Positions 6,094 to 14,621 are shown, counted from the first letter of the stretch. The stretch: 26,807 bases of DNA from a virus (IMGVR_UViG_3300000405_000017:8556-35362), one strand, 5' to 3'. A program made the numbers and translations. The notes: generated by a model not told the origin, from the letters alone.

Positions 6094-7644
6094 ATGATAA
6101 AAATAAATGATATATTAGTAGGTACGATACAATCGAATGTTAAGGGTTCAGCGTATTTTACTAGTTCTGACTTACCTAATGATATTTACTTAAATAAAAA
6201 TAATTTAAATAAAGCATTAAATTTAGATACAGTAAAAATTAAGGTTATTGTAGGTAATGGTGATGGTAGGCGCATTGAGGGCGTTGTTATTGAAGTAGTT
6301 GAACGATTTAGAAGTGAATATGTTGGTACTATACAATTAAGTGAAAAATTCGCATTTTTTATTTCAGATAGTAATAAGATAAATGTTGATTTCTTTATTC
6401 CATTAAGTAAACTTAATGGTGCTAAAGAAGGTGAAAAAGTGGTCGCTAAGATAACTGAATGGAAAGATGGTTCTAAAAACCCTAATGGTGAAATTATTAA
6501 GGTAATTGGGAATATTGGTGATCATGAAACTGAAATTCATAGTATTCTTGAAGAATTTGGTTTACCATATGAATTTTCAAGGGATGTATTGGATGAAGCT
6601 GAACTTATTTCTGAAGTAATAACTGATAAAGAAATTGCTAAAAGAAAAGATTTAAGACACCTAACTACCTGTACTATAGATGGTTATGATGCGAAAGATC
6701 TTGATGACGCACTAAGTTTAGAATGGGTTGATGGTAATATAAAAGTTTATATTCATATTGCTGATGTTTCTCATTATATAAAAGAAGGTTCTGAGATACA
6801 CGCAGAAGCCTTAAACCGATCAACATCAGTTTATTTATGTGATAGAGTGGTTCCAATGTTGCCAGAAAAATTAAGTAATAATTTATGTTCGTTAAACCCG
6901 AATACAGATAAATTAGTTTATTCGTTTATATTCACACTTGATCAAAACGCTAAGGTCATTAAGGAGGAGTTTGTTAAAGGTATAATTAACTCTAATTACC
7001 GTTTAACTTACACGGAGGTACAAAGTGTTATCGAGGGTGGTGAAACTCATTCTACTGAGCTTAAACAAGCCTTATTAGATTTGGATAGATATGCGAAAAA
7101 ACTTAAAAAGGTTATGAATAAAAATGGTTCATTAACTTTTAATAATGCTGAAGTTAAATTTAAACTTGATGAAAATAATAAACCAATCGATATATTCTTT
7201 TCTGTTCAAAAAGACGCAAATTTTTTAATTGAACAATTCATGGTTTTAACTAATAGAAGAGTTTGTGAATTTATTGCTAAGAAGGATGTTAAATCAATTC
7301 ATAGAACACATAACACCCCAGACCCAACAAAATTGTATGCATTAAAACAGTTTATTGAGACTATGGGTTATGCTTTAGATTTAAGTAATGAGGATAATAT
7401 AAAATCTGAATTAAATAATTTGGTTAAACAAGTTATTGGTACACCAGAAGAAACCATAGTAAATAATCTAATAGTTAGATGTATGGCTAAAGCTGAGTAC
7501 CAAAGTGATAATATTGGTCACTATGGGCTTGGTTTACAGTACTATACACATGTGACTTCACCTATTAGGAGGTTTTGTGATCTCCAAATTGGATATCAAT
7601 TATCTAATATATTAGGTAATGGAGGTTATCCTATTAAAGAATAA
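6094..7644 (+). CDS. rnr: RNase R, N-terminal part: cold-shock and RNB domains
   Basis: 516 residues closely matching bacterial RNase R, a processive 3'-5' exoribonuclease that degrades structured RNA and non-stop mRNA. Two cold-shock-like domains span about residues 1-150. The RNB catalytic domain has the metal-binding motif TIDGYDAKDLDDA (T194 to A206) with all four aspartates, and TSPIRRF at 488-494. The protein stops just after the RNB domain, where normal RNase R continues into an S1 domain. That S1 part is encoded separately at 11903-12301, after a 4.2-kb insertion. The N-terminal winged helix of long host enzymes is absent. Active as a two-chain enzyme or not, the catalytic residues are intact. 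Confidence 0.88.
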   Translation: MIKINDILVGTIQSNVKGSAYFTSSDLPNDIYLNKNNLNKALNLDTVKIKVIVGNGDGRRIEGVVIEVVERFRSEYVGTIQLSEKFAFFISDSNKINVDFFIPLSKLNGAKEGEKVVAKITEWKDGSKNPNGEIIKVIGNIGDHETEIHSILEEFGLPYEFSRDVLDEAELISEVITDKEIAKRKDLRHLTTCTIDGYDAKDLDDALSLEWVDGNIKVYIHIADVSHYIKEGSEIHAEALNRSTSVYLCDRVVPMLPEKLSNNLCSLNPNTDKLVYSFIFTLDQNAKVIKEEFVKGIINSNYRLTYTEVQSVIEGGETHSTELKQALLDLDRYAKKLKKVMNKNGSLTFNNAEVKFKLDENNKPIDIFFSVQKDANFLIEQFMVLTNRRVCEFIAKKDVKSIHRTHNTPDPTKLYALKQFIETMGYALDLSNEDNIKSELNNLVKQVIGTPEETIVNNLIVRCMAKAEYQSDNIGHYGLGLQYYTHVTSPIRRFCDLQIGYQLSNILGNGGYPIKE

Positions 7645-7739
7645 ATCTAATTTTTCGGATACATCTTCATCGTGTTTAATTATTAGTAATTGAATATTGT
7701 AAAAATAACAATATTCAATTTTTATTTTTTTAAATAAGT
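7612..7739 (-). pseudogene. C-terminal remnant of a Vsr-type homing endonuclease (copy 2)
   Basis: On the minus strand the frame reads LFKKIKIEYCYFYNIQLLI followed by IKHDEDVSEKLDLFF. This is the same C-terminal endonuclease signature as at 339-458 (KIKMEYCKDNNIPLLIIKYDEN there). There is no catalytic region. It lies exactly at the left edge of the segment separating the two RNase R halves, which fits a past homing insertion here. Its last codons overlap the 3' end of the RNase R ORF in antisense. Confidence 0.5.
7689..7732 (+). terminator. Conserved hairpin terminator, copy 2
   Basis: Arms ATTGAATATTGT (7689-7700) and ACAATATTCAAT (7708-7719) with a 7-nt loop and a following T-rich tract. 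Compared with copy 1, one G-C pair has become T-A, so pairing is conserved although the bases changed. Confidence 0.6.
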
Positions 7740-7759
7740 ATATAGATACCATAATTAAT

Positions 7760-8158
7760 ATGAAAAAATATAGACAAAAAGAATGGGATGGTAAAAAAAC
7801 TGAAATTATTGATAAAATCAATTCCGAAGCTGATTATACATTTAACTTAGACAATTTTAAATCGCAAATTAAACGAAATATACCAAGAAATTGTTCTAAT
7901 GCTGAAAGGGTTATAGCTGCATTGGGTGATGTGAAACAAGGAAGTATTGTAATTATTAATGACAACTTAATATCATCTGAACCTAAACCAAAAAAACTCA
8001 AAGAAGATTTAGTGGAAATATTAGAACTAATTGAGATTAAATGGTTTAGTACAATAAAAGATGTGATAAACAGTATAAGAAAAAAAGTTGACGGGAAATG
8101 GCTTGTTGGTACAGTTTTAGTTATCATTGGGTTATTGGTTAGAATTTATTATAAATAG
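7760..8158 (+). CDS. Small protein with C-terminal membrane helix, inside the RNase R split
   Basis: 132 residues with no known family. Residues 1-110 are hydrophilic and helical. The C-terminus has one membrane segment (WLVGTVLVIIGLLVRIYY). The layout resembles the protein at 4739-5116 (soluble body, tail anchor), but I see no clear sequence match. It ends directly before the ATG of the giant helicase fusion at 8159, so the two are probably co-translated. It is the first gene of the segment that separates the RNase R halves. Confidence 0.65.
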   Translation: MKKYRQKEWDGKKTEIIDKINSEADYTFNLDNFKSQIKRNIPRNCSNAERVIAALGDVKQGSIVIINDNLISSEPKPKKLKEDLVEILELIEIKWFSTIKDVINSIRKKVDGKWLVGTVLVIIGLLVRIYYK

Positions 8159-11100
8159 ATGAAAGATAAAACACAAGAATTTTTACAGAAGCTAAAAGAC
8201 TCTGGGAGCTGGAATGATGATTATGCTTATTCTAAGGTTGAGTATACTGGAATCGATAATAAAGTTATTATTATCGATGAATTAGGTCACGAACATAGTG
8301 TGACTGCATATAATGTATCTAAGTGTTATAGGTTGTCACCGTTAAGTGTTGTTGATAAAAATAGATATTTTGCGACAAGATCAAAAATATTACACAATGA
8401 TAAATATGATTATTCAAAAGTAGATTATATTAGAAACAACGTTAATGTTATAATAATTTGTAAAGAACATGGTGAATTTGGCCAAACACCAGCAAATCAT
8501 TTGAGAAATAATGGGTGCCCTAAATGTTCAAATGATGTTAGTGGTGATGCACGTAAGTCAAATACTGTTGAATTTATAATCAAAGCTAAAATTATTCATG
8601 GTGATAAATATAATTACGCTGAAACTAAATATATTAAGGCAAAAACAAAACTTAAAATAATTTGCTCAACGCATGGTGAATTTGAACAAATAGCACAAAG
8701 TCATTTAAGTGGGTCTGGTTGTCCTGTTTGTAGTAATAATAAACAATTGTCAAATGAAAATTTTATTATTCGGGTTAAAAAGGTACATGGTGATAAATAT
8801 GATTATAGTAAAGTTAATTACGTTAATAATCACGATAAAATTATTGTGGTTTATAATGGTTTTGAACATTTAGTCACACCAGCTAGTATATTAAGAGGTG
8901 AGTTAATTACAAAAAGTATTATTGATAAAACAGGTTATTATATTAGAGAATATAATAAAATACATGGTGATAAATATGATTATTCTTTATTTAAATATGT
9001 TAACTCACAAAGTAATATTAAGATAATTTGTCCAGAACATGGTGTATTTGAACAAAGACCTACTCACCATTTAAGTGGGTCTGGTTGTATTAAATGTGGT
9101 GGTCGATATAGCCCAAATACTAATGAGGTTATTACCCAATTTAATAAAATTCATGAAAATAAATATGATTATTCTTCGGTTGAATATATAAATGATCGTA
9201 CTATTATAAATATAATATGTGCAGTACATGGTTTATTCACTCAAACACCAAGTAACCATAAGCGTGGTCAAGGTTGCCTAAAATGTAGTCAAGGTTATTC
9301 AAAAACAGTTAAAATAAATTTAATTAACCAATTAGTAGAATCTGACCTTTTAACAATGGACCCATTTGAAATTTACACAATCATTAGTCAAGGTAAACTA
9401 CCAGTAGATTTTCAAGCACTAGTACATACTGATGCTGTGTCAGATGAACGTATAGTTACTTTACGTGAACTTAGAGATCAGTTATCCAATGAAGCAGAAG
9501 AATCATCAGATGGTATACTTAACACTATTATAGATGATAATACTACTGAGTTTACTGAAATTGATGCTGTTGATTCTGAAATTACATCAAATAGAACTAA
9601 TGAACAAAGATTACCATCTATAAATGTTACTGGTGATTTACATTCATTAGATAATTCATTATACACATCTATGGATGAAGAAGCTTTTGAATCTCTAATC
9701 CAATATAAATTACGTAAACTATGGAATAACATTTTAAATAATGATATAACTATTGATTCACTTAAAAATGAAAATGGTGGGAAATACTTTACAATGATTA
9801 AAGATATGTTCTTAAATGAATATAATGAAATCATCGGTTATGAACCTAAAGGAAATTATCAGTTCAAGTTCAAACCTAATTTGATGCAGAAGCTAACAGT
9901 TTCTAGATTGATTAAAAATAAATCATACGGGAATTGGTCTGGAACAGGTGCTGGTAAAACACTATCTTTTATTATTGGTAGTAGAGAAGTAGAATCTAAA
10001 CTAACGCTTATAATAGCTTTAAATTCTACAATAAAACAAACGTGCAATGTAATCAAAGAAGTGTATCCAGATAGCAAATGTTTCACTGAGTATAATAAAG
10101 GTTATTTGTTTGATCGAAATGATAATAACTATTTAGTGTTGAACTATGAAAAATTCCAACAAGAGTATTCAGAAGAGTTATTTCAAGATTTAACAAATAC
10201 AAATCAGATTGATTTTCTTGTTATTGATGAGGTTCATAATGCAAAACAACGTGAAGAAGAACATGAATCAATTAGACGTGGAGTCATGAATCGTTTATTG
10301 GGTAGAATACGTGAGAACAACGATAACATTTATACTCTAGTTATGTCAGCAACACCAGTTGTAAACAATTTATATGAAGCAAAATCATTACTATCACTTA
10401 TGACTGGTTTAGAATACAATGATCTACAAACTAGAAGAACGTTACCAAACGCATTGAAGGTGTTCCAACAATTAATACTTAATGGTTTAAGGTATATTCC
10501 TAAGTATGATATTGATATGTCTGAGTTGACTGGTAACAACATGAGCAACTTAAACATTGATGGTCAACATTTATTGGATGAGTTATTAACATTACCATCT
10601 AATAACTATATCGCAAGTGAAAAACTACTTTTAAATGATAAACTAAATACTATAACACCATATTTAAGAAAAGGTGTTATTATCTATAGTTATTTTACTA
10701 CTGGATTCATAACTGAAATTGAAACATACGTTAAATCTATGGGGTACTCTGTTGGAACATATACTGGTGAAGAATCAGTTACCTTTAGGGAGAATAACTT
10801 AAATAGTTTTATAAATGGTGGTATTGATATTCTTATAGGGTCAAGACCAATAGGAACTGGTGTCGATGGGTTACAAGATATATGTAATAGAATGATATTA
10901 ATTACATTGCCATGGACTGATTCAGAATACACACAATTAAAAGGTCGTATCTACCGTCAAGGATCAGAATTTAAAGATGTCGAAATAATTATTCCTCAAG
11001 TTAGAATTGAGTTAGATGAAGGAGAATTTTGGTCATGGGATATCCAAAGGTTAAATCTTATTAAGAATAAGAAGACACTTGCAGATGCTGCTGTTGACGG

Positions 11101-11845
11101 TGTTATCCCTTCTATAATTTTACCAACAAGAGAAACTATGTTTAGAAAATCGCAAGAATCGCTTATTAGATGGAAAGAACGTATTAATGATGGTAACATT
11201 ATAGAGACAAATAGATGTGTTTCATCGGTTCATTTATACCCAGAAATATTGGATATTAATGAACGTGAAAAAAGAATCACTTCAGAATTATCTGAATTTA
11301 ATAGACGTGGTAAAATAACTCGTTCTGAAACTATGAATAAAGAATTTACAGATAATCCAGAATCATGGTTTAGGTATCATTCGTTACGTAAAGAACGTAT
11401 GGTTCAATGGGAAGAAATTCCTTATGAATATATTTCGACAAAGATAAAAAATAAAAACCATAAGGTTGTTGATTTTGGTTGTGGTGAGAATCTGTTTAAA
11501 AATTGCATTTCTAATGAGGTTATATCATTTGACCATGTAGCTTATGATGATTCAGTTATAGCTTGCGATATTAAGGATGTTAGTGGTTTTTTAGATGATG
11601 AGAGTGTTGATGTAACTATGTTTAGTCTTGCTTTATGGGGTACAAACTATAAAGATTATATGTTAGAAGCTTATCGAGTATTGAATTATGGTGGGGTGAT
11701 TCACATAGCTGAACCAGCTAAATATTATGAAATTGAAGAAGATGAATCTAAATTGGTTGATTTAATTAGTGAAGTTGGGTTCAAGGTAGTTGGTGAGATA
11801 GAGAAAAGAGGTAAATTTATTTATATTACTGGAATTAAAATGTAA
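8159..11845 (+). CDS. Treble-clef repeat / SNF2 helicase / Rrp8-like methyltransferase fusion
   Basis: 1228 residues in three parts. Residues 20-376 hold a degenerate unit and five repeats of about 53 residues (70-123, 138-191, 202-248, 261-313, 324-376), with the pattern HGDKYDYSKVxY then IICxxHGxFxQ and GCxKC. These are zinc treble-clef units usually attached to Vsr-like homing endonucleases; the third lacks its cysteines. Residues 560-1000 are an SF2/SNF2 helicase: GTGAGKT at 595-601, DEVH at 690-693, MSATP, IGTGVDGLQ and QLKGRIYRQG. The C-terminus (about 1090-1228) is a SAM methyltransferase with VVDFGCGE, the SFDHVAYD segment, MFSLALWGTN and EAYRVLNYGG. That order is very like Rrp8, an rRNA m1A methyltransferase. 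No nuclease motif is visible. It may recognise, remodel and methylate a nucleic acid. Confidence 0.85.
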   Translation: MKDKTQEFLQKLKDSGSWNDDYAYSKVEYTGIDNKVIIIDELGHEHSVTAYNVSKCYRLSPLSVVDKNRYFATRSKILHNDKYDYSKVDYIRNNVNVIIICKEHGEFGQTPANHLRNNGCPKCSNDVSGDARKSNTVEFIIKAKIIHGDKYNYAETKYIKAKTKLKIICSTHGEFEQIAQSHLSGSGCPVCSNNKQLSNENFIIRVKKVHGDKYDYSKVNYVNNHDKIIVVYNGFEHLVTPASILRGELITKSIIDKTGYYIREYNKIHGDKYDYSLFKYVNSQSNIKIICPEHGVFEQRPTHHLSGSGCIKCGGRYSPNTNEVITQFNKIHENKYDYSSVEYINDRTIINIICAVHGLFTQTPSNHKRGQGCLKCSQGYSKTVKINLINQLVESDLLTMDPFEIYTIISQGKLPVDFQALVHTDAVSDERIVTLRELRDQLSNEAEESSDGILNTIIDDNTTEFTEIDAVDSEITSNRTNEQRLPSINVTGDLHSLDNSLYTSMDEEAFESLIQYKLRKLWNNILNNDITIDSLKNENGGKYFTMIKDMFLNEYNEIIGYEPKGNYQFKFKPNLMQKLTVSRLIKNKSYGNWSGTGAGKTLSFIIGSREVESKLTLIIALNSTIKQTCNVIKEVYPDSKCFTEYNKGYLFDRNDNNYLVLNYEKFQQEYSEELFQDLTNTNQIDFLVIDEVHNAKQREEEHESIRRGVMNRLLGRIRENNDNIYTLVMSATPVVNNLYEAKSLLSLMTGLEYNDLQTRRTLPNALKVFQQLILNGLRYIPKYDIDMSELTGNNMSNLNIDGQHLLDELLTLPSNNYIASEKLLLNDKLNTITPYLRKGVIIYSYFTTGFITEIETYVKSMGYSVGTYTGEESVTFRENNLNSFINGGIDILIGSRPIGTGVDGLQDICNRMILITLPWTDSEYTQLKGRIYRQGSEFKDVEIIIPQVRIELDEGEFWSWDIQRLNLIKNKKTLADAAVDGVIPSIILPTRETMFRKSQESLIRWKERINDGNIIETNRCVSSVHLYPEILDINEREKRITSELSEFNRRGKITRSETMNKEFTDNPESWFRYHSLRKERMVQWEEIPYEYISTKIKNKNHKVVDFGCGENLFKNCISNEVISFDHVAYDDSVIACDIKDVSGFLDDESVDVTMFSLALWGTNYKDYMLEAYRVLNYGGVIHIAEPAKYYEIEEDESKLVDLISEVGFKVVGEIEKRGKFIYITGIKM

Positions 11846-11853
11846 ATCATTTA

Positions 11854-11884
11854 TTGGTTATTCGGTATTTTATGTGTATATTTG
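11854..11884 (+). promoter_or_regulatory. Promoter of the RNase R S1-domain gene
   Basis: TTG at 11854-11856, a 20-nt spacer and TATATTTG at 11877-11884. It shows that the C-terminal RNase R piece is its own transcription unit. It also rules out the TTG at 11882 as a start, since that base triplet is part of the -7 element. Confidence 0.7.
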
Positions 11885-11902
11885 ATAAAAATAAAGTTAA
11901 GT

Positions 11903-12301
11903 ATGAGAAATAAAAAAGAAAATAAAAAAAATAATGTAACAAATTTGGATTCGATATGTAAACATATATCGGAGCGTGAAAGGTTATCAGCAAAGGCTGA
12001 AAGAGAGTCAATAAAATATATGCAATGTATTTATTTATCCGATCATATTGGTAAAATATATACAGGTATAGTTGGATCTGTAACTGAGTATGGGTTATTT
12101 GTTAATATCCCAGATAATGGTTGTGATGCGTTTGTTAGATTAACTAATATTGACGGTACATGGCAAGCTAATATGGAAAGTTATTGTATTAAAGAATATA
12201 ATACTGGTGAAATTATTCGTTTGGGTGATGAAGTATCACTTATAATTTCAAAGGTTGATATCGATAAAAAAAATATTGATGCTAGTTTAATTCGGTTATG
12301 A
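11903..12301 (+). CDS. rnr: RNase R, C-terminal part: S1 domain
   Basis: 132 residues from the ATG at 11903. The helix ERERLSAKAERESIKYMQC matches the segment just before the S1 domain in RNase R. The S1 domain follows: HIGKIYTGIVGSVTEYGLFV, then RLGDEVSLIISKVDIDKK and a final DASLI. It begins almost where the RNB-domain protein at 6094-7644 ends, so the two together cover a complete RNase R with little or nothing missing. The S1 domain binds RNA and raises processivity. It has its own promoter and overlaps the next gene by 4 nt (ATGA). A free-standing S1 protein is the alternative, but the matching linker argues for a split gene. Confidence 0.8.
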   Translation: MRNKKENKKNNVTNLDSICKHISERERLSAKAERESIKYMQCIYLSDHIGKIYTGIVGSVTEYGLFVNIPDNGCDAFVRLTNIDGTWQANMESYCIKEYNTGEIIRLGDEVSLIISKVDIDKKNIDASLIRL

Positions 12302-13050
12302 ATTTAGATAAGATAATTTTAATCTTTTTAGATAAAACTTTTAAAATAAGTTGTAGTGGTAAGAGTATTGATATTATGGTTCATAATTATGCGAATAATC
12401 AATTAATTACTAAAGATGAATTTTTTGAATTGATTTATAGTATGTTCCCTATTGAAAAGGAATATGATTGCTATTATGTTATAAATCAATGGTATCGGTT
12501 AAATTACGATATTTTAAACAATGATTTAACCCAATATTTAAATAATATAAATTTAACATCTGATTATGATGAATTAGTTATATCAAATAAATTAGTTGAA
12601 ACTAAATTTGGTGATATAACTCAACATTTCGATAAACGTTATTGGTATGTTGAAGAAACCAAAATAAATCAATATGTTAGTTCATTACCAATTGATTACA
12701 CTAGTTTTATGGTTATTTCTGGTTATCAATACGGAAAATTGGATAAAACAGTATTAGGTGTTAAACGATCTAAATTTTTAAAAGATTGGTATTGGGAAAA
12801 TAGATTAAAAAGTAAATTAGAGCTATTAACGAATGAATTCATTGTGGAGTTGATGCAAAATGGTTGGGGTATTAGATGGATTGGACATGGTAGACTAGAT
12901 GGTAATTCAGCTATAATTAAATTATTGGTTAGAATAAGAGAAATGGCGTGTTTTGAACGAGAGGTTGAAGGATTTATTATTAAATGGAAAGAAAAAGCTG
13001 TTGAGGATAAATGTGAGGATATAATTTGTAATAATAATAATAATAATTAA
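12298..13050 (+). CDS. Unknown protein, 250 residues, with poly-Asn tail
   Basis: Starts inside the stop of the RNase R S1 gene (ATGA), so it is probably co-translated with it. The product is soluble and rich in aromatic and charged residues (KRYWYVEETK, LKDWYWENRLKSK, NGWGIRWIGHGRLDG). No family is recognised. It ends in six asparagines encoded by a run of AAT triplets just before the stop, a slippage-prone tract that can vary in length. Confidence 0.7.
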   Translation: MNLDKIILIFLDKTFKISCSGKSIDIMVHNYANNQLITKDEFFELIYSMFPIEKEYDCYYVINQWYRLNYDILNNDLTQYLNNINLTSDYDELVISNKLVETKFGDITQHFDKRYWYVEETKINQYVSSLPIDYTSFMVISGYQYGKLDKTVLGVKRSKFLKDWYWENRLKSKLELLTNEFIVELMQNGWGIRWIGHGRLDGNSAIIKLLVRIREMACFEREVEGFIIKWKEKAVEDKCEDIICNNNNNN

Positions 13051-13051
13051 A

Positions 13052-13083
13052 TTAGGTTTATTGAAATAAGTTTAGTACTTTTG
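13052..13083 (+). promoter_or_regulatory. TTAGG-class promoter
   Basis: TTAGG at 13052-13056, a 19-nt spacer and TACTTTTG at 13076-13083. The surrounding AAATTAGGTTTATTG is shared with the promoter at 23694. Confidence 0.65.
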
Positions 13084-13112
13084 TTTTGTTAAATAATTAA
13101 ATACAAAATAAC

Positions 13113-13238
13113 ATGAAAAAAGATAACAAATTTAGAATCAAAAACCTTTATCAAATTAAGACTTGCTTTTCAATTAAATTCAGAAAAACAAATAGTAATA
13201 AAAATTTACTATTTTTTTTTAATGAAGAGGGTTGTTAA
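13113..13238 (+). CDS. Small basic protein, 41 residues
   Basis: An ATG 29 nt after the promoter at 13052-13083 opens a 41-codon frame rich in Lys, Arg and Asn (MKKDNKFRIKNLYQIK), with a Phe-Leu cluster and an acidic end. It is the only sensible reading of the 205-nt gap that has a dedicated promoter. No family is recognised, and it could instead be a leader for the SEC-C gene downstream. Confidence 0.45.
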   Translation: MKKDNKFRIKNLYQIKTCFSIKFRKTNSNKNLLFFFNEEGC

Positions 13239-13255
13239 CTGTTAATAAATAAATC

Positions 13256-13693
13256 ATGGATATACACAAGGACATACACAAGGATTTAAAAGCTATTAGT
13301 GATATTGCGATGGCTTATTCGTTAAAGCATAATTGTAATTATAATGTAATTATCTTAAACCCAGTTAATGGTGAATTTGACATTAATTCATCAACATATG
13401 AATATGTTATTGATAGTTATTTCGATAAAGAAAGACCCAATGTAATCGTTGTTTCAAAGACTGATGATTCATTACAAAGTGATTTGGGTTCTCGTGATTT
13501 ATACGGTACTACAGATATCGGTAATCAATATCATCACACTTATCTTGATTTTAAAACAAATTCAAGATTTGATGACTTTATTTTATCTAAACCAAACCAA
13601 TATACCTATATTCGTTCAACGCCTAAGTTATCTAACAATGACACATGTCATTGTGGTAGTGAATTGAAATATAAAAAATGTTGTAAAAAATGA
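13256..13693 (+). CDS. SEC-C motif protein
   Basis: 145 residues. The C-terminus DTCHCGSELKYKKCCKK is a SEC-C zinc motif (CxCxSxxxYKxCC), also found at the end of SecA and in many small bacterial proteins, where it can bind SecB or ribosomes. The N-terminal 115 residues are unrecognised. The first residues repeat (MDIHKDIHKD) because of a 12-nt tandem duplication. It overlaps the next gene by 4 nt. Confidence 0.75.
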   Translation: MDIHKDIHKDLKAISDIAMAYSLKHNCNYNVIILNPVNGEFDINSSTYEYVIDSYFDKERPNVIVVSKTDDSLQSDLGSRDLYGTTDIGNQYHHTYLDFKTNSRFDDFILSKPNQYTYIRSTPKLSNNDTCHCGSELKYKKCCKK

Positions 13694-14109
13694 TAGATAA
13701 ATTTATTATTAACTATTTAGTTACTAAAACGATCCCAATTGATGAATTAAAAGACTATAAGGATTATATTGGGTTTTTATTCCAAAATGATTTGGGTAAC
13801 TATAATATTTGTGATAATGAGCAAGAAATAATAGAAACAAATAAGTGGTCTAAGAATTTACCTTTAAATACATTAATTGTTTCTGATGAAAAAATTGAGT
13901 TGGGTGATAGATTTTTAACTTTAAACGGTAAAACATTTAAATTAATATCATATGGTGAACTAGATACTGTGTTATTATTAGATAACCAAGGAAAAGAGAC
14001 TGTATTATCTGATAATATATTAAAATCGGTTTATAAAGTAATTAGAGTTGCAACAATTGCAGATAAAGAAAAATTAGTTAATGGAACGATTAATATTTTA
14101 AATTTATAA
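13690..14109 (+). CDS. Unknown protein, 139 residues
   Basis: Overlaps the SEC-C gene (ATGA). The second half has a small beta-barrel pattern: LGDRFLTLNGKTFKLISYGE, then DTVLLLDNQGKETVLSD. This reads like an SH3- or Tudor-like fold that recurs in phage and regulator proteins, but I cannot name it. The N-terminal half is helical and acidic. Expression is probably coupled to the SEC-C protein. Confidence 0.6.
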   Translation: MIDKFIINYLVTKTIPIDELKDYKDYIGFLFQNDLGNYNICDNEQEIIETNKWSKNLPLNTLIVSDEKIELGDRFLTLNGKTFKLISYGELDTVLLLDNQGKETVLSDNILKSVYKVIRVATIADKEKLVNGTINILNL

Positions 14110-14175
14110 TAATATGGTAATAAATTATTTAAGTAAGAATATCATTCAATAAAAGTTGGTGATATCATTGAAAGA

Positions 14176-14370
14176 ATGGTTGGATTTGTATCCCCAATGT
14201 ATTTAGTTGTTACTGAGGTTTCAGATAAATTGATTATTTGCGATTTTTGGGATTTTTTAAGAGATAGTGGTTTAGAATATGATAATTATATTCCAACTAC
14301 TGTATCTTATATTTCTAAGGTGCTTAATGATTCTGAAAAAGAAATATTAAAAAACGATGGTAAATTATGA
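14176..14370 (+). CDS. Small beta-rich protein, start uncertain
   Basis: 64 residues from the ATG at 14176, but the frame is open back to 14137 and encodes EYHSIKVGDIIER. The KVGD step is the normal first strand of this kind of small barrel (VGFVSPMYLVVTEVSDKLIICDF). There is no start codon for that extension. An ATG at 14114 lies one frame off and would join it after a -1 shift near 14137. So there is either a non-standard start, a frameshift or an error in the sequence. It overlaps the next gene by 4 nt. Confidence 0.55.
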   Translation: MVGFVSPMYLVVTEVSDKLIICDFWDFLRDSGLEYDNYIPTTVSYISKVLNDSEKEILKNDGKL

Positions 14371-14621
14371 AGAAATCTATATTATTAATATCAGTCGGAG
14401 TACTTAATGTATTTCATGGTGCATTCCATATCATCCAATTTATTCAATCAATGTTTTTCGTTGTGTATTCAACCGAAGAACATAATAATGATGGTTTTAT
14501 TGAATCGATAATGCATAATCCAATTTTTGCTCTTATTATGGGGGTTATTGGTATTCTTACATTGGTTATCGGAATAAAGGATTATCAACACCATAAAAAA
14601 TGTAATACTAAACATCATTAA
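14367..14621 (+). CDS. Small two-helix membrane protein
   Basis: 84 residues with two hydrophobic segments, about 4-33 and 51-70 (ALIMGVIGILTLVIGI), separated by an acidic, Asn-rich loop. The tail is histidine-rich (YQHHKKCNTKHH) and could bind metal. The start overlaps the upstream stop (ATGA). No family is recognised. Confidence 0.6.
   Translation: MKKSILLISVGVLNVFHGAFHIIQFIQSMFFVVYSTEEHNNDGFIESIMHNPIFALIMGVIGILTLVIGIKDYQHHKKCNTKHH

Noticed and set aside
8390-9300. CRISPR-like or satellite repeat array
   Set aside because: The repetition is at protein level (53-residue zinc repeats) with diverged bases, inside one long ORF.
7645-11902. Group I or II intron interrupting RNase R
   Set aside because: The C-terminal piece has its own promoter and ATG, no boundary with the U/G rule could be fixed from the protein, and no ribozyme-like segment is visible near 11850.
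11882-11902. TTG start for the S1-domain gene
   Set aside because: The TTG lies in the TATATTTG promoter element, upstream of any likely transcription start. The same reasoning removes TTG starts at 16388 and 25982.
13449-13667. Overlapping ORF inside the SEC-C gene
   Set aside because: It is in another frame of a gene with a clear motif, has no start signal and shows no recognisable product.
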